Of a stretch of 64,000 nucleotides of DNA, positions 58,344 to 64,000 are shown piece by piece (the stretch's first letter is position 1; the number at the start of each line of letters is the position of its first letter). Source of the stretch: Microbacterium sp. LCT-H2 (GTDB lineage Bacteria > Actinomycetota > Actinomycetes > Actinomycetales > Microbacteriaceae); the NCBI RefSeq assembly GCF_001866135.1, contig NZ_MODW01000005.1:62001-126000 (forward strand), read 5' to 3'. Below the pieces are notes generated by a model. The model was not told the DNA's origin and ran no database searches. It worked only from the letters and a program-made list of their open reading frames with translations. Made by a program: the position numbers and the translations under genes.

Positions 58344-60908
58344 TCAGCCCTTGACGACGATGCTGACGATCTTGGGGGCCCGCACGACGACCTTGACGAT
58401 CTCGCGATCGCCGGTCGACCGGATGACGCGCTCGTCCGCCCGGGCCATCGCCTCGAGCTCGGCCTCGCCGATGCGTGCCGGCACCTCCAGCTGCGCGCGC
58501 ACCTTGCCGCCGATCTGCACGACCGCGGTGACGGTGTCCTCGACGAGCAGCGCCGGGTCGGCGGAGCGCCACGACACGAGTCCGACGGACGGCTCGTGCC
58601 CCAGGATCTCCCACATCTCCTCCGCGGTGTGCGGGGCGATCAGGTCGAGCATGACGGCGATGGTCTCCGCCGCCTCGCGGACGGCGGGGTCGGCGGCACC
58701 GGCAGCGCCGTCGATCGTCTTGCGGGTCACGTTGACCAGCTCCATCAGACGGGCGACGAGCACGTTGAACTTGGTCTGCTCGACCAGGGCGGGCGCTTCG
58801 GCGAGCAGCTTGTGCGTCGCACGGCGCAGCGCCGCGTCGCCGCCGTCGAAGACGACGTCGACCGGGCTCGCGACCTCGTGCGCGATCCGCAGGGCGCGCG
58901 CGAGGAACTTCTGCGCGCCGGTGGTCGACACATCCGCCCAGTCCTTGTCGTCCTCCACCGGACCGGCGAAGGCCAGACCGACGCGCAGGGCGTCGGCGCC
59001 GTGGGCGTCGAGCTCCTCCTGGAACAGCACCAGGTTGCCCTTGCTCTTCGACATCTTCTGTCCGTCGAGCAGCACCATGCCCTGGTTGATCAGGTTCGAG
59101 AACGGCTCGGTGAAGTCGATCAGCCCCATGTCGAAGAGGACCTTCGTGATGAAGCGGGCGTAGAGCAGGTGCAGGATCGCGTGCTCGACGCCGCCGATGT
59201 ACGAGTCCACCGGGGCCCAGCGCGCCGCCTGGGCCGGGTCGAACGCCACCGTGTCGCTGTTCGGCGACAGGAACCGGAGAAAGTACCAGGAGCTGTCGAC
59301 GAAGGTGTCCATCGTGTCGGGGTCCCGGAGTACCGGGTCGCCCGTCTCCGGGTCGGTCGTGCGCACCCAGCTCTCCGCGCCGCCCAGCGGCGAGGTCCCC
59401 TTCGGCTTGAGGTCCAGGCCCTCCACGCTCGGCAGCTTCACGGGCAGCCGCTCCTCGGGAACCGGGATGATCCGGCCGTCCTCGGCGTGCAGCATCGGGA
59501 TCGGCGTGCCCCAGAAGCGCTGGCGCGAGATCAGCCAGTCACGCAGGCGGTAGTTCTTCGCCGCCCGACCCGTCCCCGTGGCCTCCAGCTGCTCGATGGC
59601 GCGCGCGATCGCGTTGCGCTTCGAGAGGCCGTTGAGCGGACCGGAGTTGATCATGCGCCCCTCGCCGGTGAGCGCGACGCCGGTCTTCGCCGGGTTCTGC
59701 TCGTCGAGCGCGGCATCCGCATCGATCGGGACGCCGTCCTCGTCCACCTCGATGACCGGCATGGCACCGGTGACCGGAGCAGTGGTGTCGACGACGACCT
59801 TGACCGGCAGGTCGAACGCGCGTGCGAAGTCGAGGTCGCGCTGGTCGTGTGCCGGGACCGCCATGACGGCGCCGTGGCCGTAGTCGGCCAGCACGTAGTC
59901 GGCGGCCCAGATCGGCAGCTTCTCGCCGTTGACCGGATTGATCGCGTAACGGCCCAGGAACACGCCCGTCTTGGGGCGGTCGGTGGACTGCCGATCGATG
60001 TCGGTGGTCTTCTGCACCTCGGCCAGGTAGGCCTGGAAGCGCTCACGCACCTCGGGCTCGGCGTCGGCGGCGAGCTCGGCGGCCAGGTCGCCGTCGGGGG
60101 CGACGACGAAGAACGTCGCCCCGTGCAGGGTGTCGGGGCGCGTCGAGAACACCGTCACCGGCTCCTCGCGCCCCTCGATGCGGAAGTCGACGTCGGCGCC
60201 GACGGAGCGGCCGATCCAGTTGCGCTGCATCTGCAGCACCTTGTGCGGCCAGAACCCCTCGAGCTGGTTCAGGTCATCGAGCAGGCGGTCCGCGTAGTCG
60301 GTGATGCGGAAGTACCACTGGGTGAGCTTCTTCTTGACGACCTCGTAGCCGCAGCGCTCGCAGCGCCCGTCGACGACCTGCTCGTTGGCCAGCACCGTCT
60401 GGTCGTTGGGGCACCAGTTCACCGGGCTCTTCTTCCGGTACGCCAGGCCGCGCTCGTACATCTTCAGGAACAGCCACTGGTTCCAGCGGTAGTACTCGGG
60501 GTCGGACGTGTGCAGCACCCGGCTCCAGTCGAACGAGACGCCGTACTGCTGGAAGCCCACCTTCTGCTGCGCGATGTTCTGGTACGTCCACTCGCGCGGG
60601 TCGGCGCCCTGGCGGATCGCGGCGTTCTCCGCGGGCAGACCGAAGGAGTCCCACCCGATGGGGTTCAGGACGTTGTGACCGCGGTGTCGCCAGAAGCGGG
60701 CGACGATGTCGGAGTACAGGTAGTTCTCCGCGTGCCCCATGTGCAGGTCACCGGAGGGATACGGGAACATCGCCAGCACGTAGCGCCGCGGCCGCGTGTC
60801 CTCGTCGCCGCCCGTGAGGAACGTCTCGTGCTCCGCCCAGTACTTCTGCCACTTGGCCTGGATGGCGTGCGGCGAGGAGAACTCCTCGTCGACGGGAGCG
60901 GTGGACAT
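58344..60908 (-). CDS. leuS: Leucyl-tRNA synthetase
   Basis: A class I aminoacyl-tRNA synthetase of 854 residues. The HIGH motif is [17 protein letters not shown], with a zinc-type CPND module near [14 protein letters not shown]. The CP1 editing domain is in the middle, and the KMSKS motif is [12 protein letters not shown] near residue 620. The bacterial C-terminal anticodon domain follows. ATG 60908 gives [12 protein letters not shown]. An in-frame start nine codons upstream is less likely. No T-box or leader peptide was seen in the 46 bases before the start. Confidence 0.97.
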   Translation of the reverse strand: MSTAPVDEEFSSPHAIQAKWQKYWAEHETFLTGGDEDTRPRRYVLAMFPYPSGDLHMGHAENYLYSDIVARFWRHRGHNVLNPIGWDSFGLPAENAAIRQGADPREWTYQNIAQQKVGFQQYGVSFDWSRVLHTSDPEYYRWNQWLFLKMYERGLAYRKKSPVNWCPNDQTVLANEQVVDGRCERCGYEVVKKKLTQWYFRITDYADRLLDDLNQLEGFWPHKVLQMQRNWIGRSVGADVDFRIEGREEPVTVFSTRPDTLHGATFFVVAPDGDLAAELAADAEPEVRERFQAYLAEVQKTTDIDRQSTDRPKTGVFLGRYAINPVNGEKLPIWAADYVLADYGHGAVMAVPAHDQRDLDFARAFDLPVKVVVDTTAPVTGAMPVIEVDEDGVPIDADAALDEQNPAKTGVALTGEGRMINSGPLNGLSKRNAIARAIEQLEATGTGRAAKNYRLRDWLISRQRFWGTPIPMLHAEDGRIIPVPEERLPVKLPSVEGLDLKPKGTSPLGGAESWVRTTDPETGDPVLRDPDTMDTFVDSSWYFLRFLSPNSDTVAFDPAQAARWAPVDSYIGGVEHAILHLLYARFITKVLFDMGLIDFTEPFSNLINQGMVLLDGQKMSKSKGNLVLFQEELDAHGADALRVGLAFAGPVEDDKDWADVSTTGAQKFLARALRIAHEVASPVDVVFDGGDAALRRATHKLLAEAPALVEQTKFNVLVARLMELVNVTRKTIDGAAGAADPAVREAAETIAVMLDLIAPHTAEEMWEILGHEPSVGLVSWRSADPALLVEDTVTAVVQIGGKVRAQLEVPARIGEAELEAMARADERVIRSTGDREIVKVVVRAPKIVSIVVKG

Positions 60909-60954
60909 GTTCTCGGACAACGAACGCACGACCAATCTGAAGGGAACAACGGGA

Positions 60955-62268
60955 TCAGTTCAGGATATCGGAACGCCAGGTGGCGGGCATTTCCGCGCCG
61001 AGCGCCGCGAGGGGGGCGCGTGCCTTCGTGGCGACCTCACGCGCCTCGGCTGCGGGAACCGATCCCCAGGTGATCCCGCCACCGGCTCCGACGAACGCGG
61101 CCTCCTCGTCCACGACGATGCTGCGGATCACCATCGCGAGGTCGAGCGCACCGTCCACGCCGATGTAGCCGAAGCAGCCGGCGTAGATGTCGCGCGGGCC
61201 TCCTTCGAGCTCGTGCAGCTGCGTCATCGCCGACAGCTTCGGCGCTCCGGTCATGCTTCCGGCGGGGAATGCCGCCTCCAGCAGCGCCCCGACCGTGGTC
61301 CCCTCCGCGGCCGTGCCGCTGACGGTGCTGACGAGCTGATGCACGGCCGGATAGCTCTCGACCTCCCAGAGCCCTTCGACCCGGATCGACCCCGGCACGC
61401 ACACCCGGGAGAGGTCGTTGCGCATGAGGTCGACGATCATGACGTTCTCGGCCCGCTCCTTCGGATCCGCGGCGAGCTCTGCGGCGAGCGCGGCATCGGT
61501 CGCGGCATCGGCGCCCCGAGGACGGGTCCCCTTGATGGGACGGGTGCGGATGACCCCACCGCCGGCGTGGAGGAACTGCTCGGGGCTGGCGCTGAGGAGC
61601 GCACGTCCCCCGATGCGCAGGAATCCGCCATGGTGGGCAGGGGTCGCCGCCCGGAGCCGCTCGTAGACGGCGACGGGGTCGTGGGTCCCTGGCACGGTGA
61701 ACCGCGTCGTGAGGCAGAGCTGATAGGCGATCCCCGCGTGGATGAGGTCACGGCAGCGCTCGATGAGCTGCTCGTACGCGGCGGGTGTATGGCGGGCCTC
61801 GGCGACGTGTCGGTCCTCCACTGCCCGCGGCGTCGGCGTCTCGAGACTGGTGGCGGCCAGGAGACTCTCCAGCCAGCCCTCCCCCTCTTCCTCCGGGGCT
61901 AGAAGCCACAGGCGGTGCGCGGCGTGGTCGAACGCCACGGCCCTGGTCACGCGCAGCCACGTCCGGGCTTCCGGCTCCGGGTCGATGGCGACCGGCGCCC
62001 CCGCGCGCGCGGCTCCGCTCTCGTAGTCCCGCCAGCCGACCCATCCCCCGCGGAACGGCGGCATCCCCGCCTCGACGGACCCGGCATCCAGGCGCACGTC
62101 CTCCGGGAACGGTTCGGCGACGCCGGTGCCAAGGAAGCTCCATCCCTCGACGGCGTCAGCGCCCGCATCGAGCCAGAACACGTCCGACCGCCGCGCCGCG
62201 AGCGCCGGGAAGAGACGCTCCGGAGCCACCCAGGACGGCAGCGGTCGGGAGCTCAGGCGGTCGGGCAC
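60955..62268 (-). CDS. pabB: Aminodeoxychorismate synthase component I-like chorismate-binding enzyme
   Basis: A 437-residue chorismate-binding enzyme converting chorismate to 4-amino-4-deoxychorismate for folate. [28 protein letters not shown] holds the PIKGT Lys characteristic of Pab[33 protein letters not shown] and [12 protein letters not shown] follow. The Lys rather than Ala at the PIKGT position favours PabB over anthranilate synthase. No pabA or pabC gene is adjacent. GTG 62268 lies 6 bases after TAGGCT, so the mRNA should be leaderless. Confidence 0.88.
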   Translation of the reverse strand: MPDRLSSRPLPSWVAPERLFPALAARRSDVFWLDAGADAVEGWSFLGTGVAEPFPEDVRLDAGSVEAGMPPFRGGWVGWRDYESGAARAGAPVAIDPEPEARTWLRVTRAVAFDHAAHRLWLLAPEEEGEGWLESLLAATSLETPTPRAVEDRHVAEARHTPAAYEQLIERCRDLIHAGIAYQLCLTTRFTVPGTHDPVAVYERLRAATPAHHGGFLRIGGRALLSASPEQFLHAGGGVIRTRPIKGTRPRGADAATDAALAAELAADPKERAENVMIVDLMRNDLSRVCVPGSIRVEGLWEVESYPAVHQLVSTVSGTAAEGTTVGALLEAAFPAGSMTGAPKLSAMTQLHELEGGPRDIYAGCFGYIGVDGALDLAMVIRSIVVDEEAAFVGAGGGITWGSVPAAEAREVATKARAPLAALGAEMPATWRSDILN

Positions 62269-62274
62269 CTTTCC

Positions 62275-62303
62275 AGCCTAGGACCGGGCCGCTCCCGTAT
62301 CCT
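62275..62303. promoter_or_regulatory. Overlapping divergent leaderless promoters of pabB and the DedA gene
   Basis: Minus-strand TAGGCT (62280-62275) lies 6 bases before pabB GTG 62268. Plus-strand TATCCT (62298-62303) lies 6 bases before GTG 62310. Exactly 17 bases separate the hexamers, so each -10 occupies the other promoter's -35 position. Confidence 0.6.
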
Positions 62304-62309
62304 CATGGG

Positions 62310-62981
62310 GTGGACGACCTCCTGCTCTGGCTCCTCGACACCGTGCAGTCGATCGATCCGGTCACGCGCACGCTGGTCGCAGGTCTCGCCGTCATGCTAG
62401 AGACGAGCATCCTCATCGGCCTCATCGTCCCGGGCGACACGATCGTCATCATCGCCTCGATGGGCGTCGCCACCCCTCTGGAGGGCATCGCGATGGGTGT
62501 GGCCGTCGTCGTTGGCGCCCTCATCGGAGAGAGCATCGGCTTCTGGCTCGGCCGTTGGCTCGGCCCCTACATCCGTGCCTCCTGGCTCGGGCGGCGGATC
62601 GGGGAGCACAACTGGGTCCGCGCGGAGAACTACCTCGCGCGACGCGGCGGCATCGCCATCTTCCTCTCCCGCTTCCTCCCTGTCCTCCACTCCCTCGTCC
62701 CTCTCACGGTCGGGATGAGCGAGTACCCCTACCGGCGCTTCCTGGCCTGGACGACCCCGGCCTGCATCATCTGGGCCTCGGCCTACGTGAGCGTGACCTC
62801 ACTGGCGGCCGGGAGCTTCCGTGAGCTCGTCGACCGCGTGCACTTCGCGGGCTACCTGTTCGTCGGGGTCATCGCCCTGTTCCTCGTGCTCGCCTACCTG
62901 GGCAAGCGGCTGCTGCACCGCCTGGAAGCTCGTCATCTGGAGGCCCCTGCGGCGGAGTCCGACGCCGACGTGAAAGACTGA
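62310..62981 (+). CDS. DedA-family (SNARE-associated) membrane protein
   Basis: A 223-residue multi-pass protein of the DedA/VTT superfamily, involved in members with undecaprenyl-phosphate recycling or lipid transport. LLVWLLDTVQ-like first helix, then ETSILIGLIVPGDTIVIIA, which has the conserved Glu and PGD. GALIGESIGFWLGRWLG and the arginine motif IFLSRFLPVLHSLVPLTVGM follow. TTPACIIWASAYVSVTSLAAG is near the end. GTG 62310 follows TATCCT by 6 bases. It is directly followed by an App1-type phosphatase gene with a 4-base gap. Confidence 0.92.
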   Translation: MDDLLLWLLDTVQSIDPVTRTLVAGLAVMLETSILIGLIVPGDTIVIIASMGVATPLEGIAMGVAVVVGALIGESIGFWLGRWLGPYIRASWLGRRIGEHNWVRAENYLARRGGIAIFLSRFLPVLHSLVPLTVGMSEYPYRRFLAWTTPACIIWASAYVSVTSLAAGSFRELVDRVHFAGYLFVGVIALFLVLAYLGKRLLHRLEARHLEAPAAESDADVKD

Positions 62982-62985
62982 GGCA

Positions 62986-64000
62986 ATGGCCCCCGCACCC
63001 CCGGCGCCCAGGATCCACTGGTTCGCCCGTCTCGAGCACCGCCTGCACGTGTGGCGCGAGGGACGAGCGCGCCGCCGCGGCCGGAACGCCACCGTGCTGC
63101 CTTTCCCGGGCTACGGCGGCCCCGGGTGGGTCCGCGTGCTCTGTCGCGTCCTGATCGTCCCGCCGCAGCGCCCCGGTCGCGACGGGGAACCGGCGAGCAT
63201 CCGCGGCTGGCGCAGCTTCGTCGGCATCCCCGTGGGCTTCGCCTCGGTCGACGTGCATGTCGGCGACAGCACGCATCGGGTGGTCGCCGACCGCGGCGGC
63301 GTCATCGACACCGTCATCCGCGCCGAGCTCGACCCCGGCTGGCAGACCTTCACGATCACTGTCGAGGGGCAGGAGCCCATCGAGGCCCGGGCCTTCGTCG
63401 TCGCGGAGGCCACCCGGTTCGGTGTCGTGTCGGACGTCGACGACACCGTCATGGTCACGGCGCTCCCCCGCCCTTTCATCGCCTTCTGGAACTCGTTCGT
63501 CGTCGACGAGCACGCACGCATTCCTGTGCCCGGGATGGCGGTTCTGCTCGATCAGCTTCTCCGGCAGCACCCCGGCGCCCCCATGATCTATCTCTCCACC
63601 GGCGCCTGGAACGTCGCCCCCACCCTGTCGCGGTTCCTCGGTCGGCACCTCTTCCCCGCCGGCTCGCTGCTGCTGACCGACTGGGGTCCCACGCACGACC
63701 GCTGGTTCCGCAGCGGTCGCGAGCACAAGCTCACGAATCTCCGTCGGCTGGCCACCGAGTTCCCGGACGTCAAATGGCTGCTGATCGGCGACGACGGCCA
63801 GCATGACGAGGCCATCTACACGCAGTTCCAGGAGGAGTACCCGGATTCCGTCGCGGGTGTCGCGATCCGACGGCTGCTGCCCGCGGAGGCGGTGCTCGCC
63901 GGCGGTCGCGCCGAGATGGAATCCCATGACGCGGACGAGGCTCCGTGGGTGAGCGCAGAGGACGGCGCTGGCCTCCGCGACCAGCTCGGCGATGCGGGCA
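62986..64000 (+). CDS. App1-type phosphatidate phosphatase family protein (3' end outside window)
   Basis: 338 residues of a HAD-type phosphatase are in view. An N-terminal domain of about 145 residues has YGGPGWVRVLCRVLIVPPQ and beta-rich DVHVGDSTHRVVADR. The catalytic block FGVVSDVDDTVMVT has the DxDDT signature. MIYLSTGAWNVAPTLSRFL (Ser/Thr) and LIGDDGQHDEAIYTQF (acidic loop) follow. This is the App1 pattern of phosphatidate phosphatases. Downstream of a DedA protein it suggests a membrane-lipid or polyprenyl-phosphate job, an inference. The frame is open at 64000. Confidence 0.85.
   Translation, partial: MAPAPPAPRIHWFARLEHRLHVWREGRARRRGRNATVLPFPGYGGPGWVRVLCRVLIVPPQRPGRDGEPASIRGWRSFVGIPVGFASVDVHVGDSTHRVVADRGGVIDTVIRAELDPGWQTFTITVEGQEPIEARAFVVAEATRFGVVSDVDDTVMVTALPRPFIAFWNSFVVDEHARIPVPGMAVLLDQLLRQHPGAPMIYLSTGAWNVAPTLSRFLGRHLFPAGSLLLTDWGPTHDRWFRSGREHKLTNLRRLATEFPDVKWLLIGDDGQHDEAIYTQFQEEYPDSVAGVAIRRLLPAEAVLAGGRAEMESHDADEAPWVSAEDGAGLRDQLGDAG

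Noticed and set aside
58266-61073. Very long open frame antisense to leuS
   Set aside because: Arises from high third-position GC of leuS. Composition is Arg/Val/Leu-rich with no domain, and leuS itself has all motifs.

Overview
The window is high-GC actinobacterial chromosome. Gene content and order point to Microbacteriaceae, most likely Microbacterium or a close relative. The evidence is the tkt-tal-pgi-zwf-opcA-pgl run, the hrcA-dnaJ-rsmE-HIT-phoH-ybeY-corC-era run, dusB-dgt-dnaG, the comEA/comEC/holA region, frequent GTG starts and many leaderless promoters. No prophage, insertion sequence, integrase or CRISPR array was seen. Almost all of the sequence is coding, with many ATGA, GTGA or TGATG start/stop overlaps. 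The first gene (transketolase) and the last (an App1-type phosphatase) are cut by the window edges.

Layout: 1-7310 is a pentose-phosphate/glucose-6-phosphate operon. 7304-9604 holds a membrane transporter, peptide deformylase and a septum-formation-type lipoprotein. 9669-13774 is a PucR regulator divergent from a zinc alcohol dehydrogenase and an APC permease. A tRNA-Asn follows, framed by two strong hairpins. 14066-19273 (minus strand) has an orphan ABC ATPase, dnaG, dgt and dusB. 19333-24777 holds a peroxidase, a Tat-exported phosphoesterase, a DsbA-like protein, a P-loop kinase-like protein, uppS, recO and a TRIC-type channel. 24779-26071 is a tetR/VOC module bracketed by two nearly identical palindromic repeats. 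26078-27960 is leuA with a leader-peptide attenuator. 28023-31603 contains a lipoprotein, a quinone oxidoreductase and an ECF-sigma operon. 31658-38720 is the era-to-hrcA operon with a CIRCE operator. 38770-40640 is hemW plus a DUF1990 gene. 40715-41374 is a tandem-repeat array beside a single-domain GIY-YIG nuclease with inverted repeat copies at its 3' end. 41379-43247 is lepA. 43490-49164 is a peptide-type ABC importer. 49240-52571 holds a hydrolase, an MFS transporter and a GH1 glycosidase. 52793-58184 has rpsT, holA, comEC, a DUF2510 gene and comEA. 58344-64000 has leuS, pabB, a DedA protein and the App1-type phosphatase.

The most interesting features are these. (1) A GIY-YIG nuclease gene lies between a 24-bp-period direct repeat array and inverted copies of the same repeat. 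It may be a nuclease/repeat mobility pair. (2) leuA has a compact attenuator: a 15-residue leaderless peptide with four consecutive Leu codons running into an 11-bp perfect hairpin. (3) About 14 genes share an exact promoter layout, with a -10 hexamer 6-7 nt before the start codon. At three loci two such promoters face away from each other. (4) Twin 59-bp palindromes flank tetR/VOC. (5) The orphan ABC ATPase has Asn in place of the H-loop His.

All calls are from reading the sequence. No database search was run.
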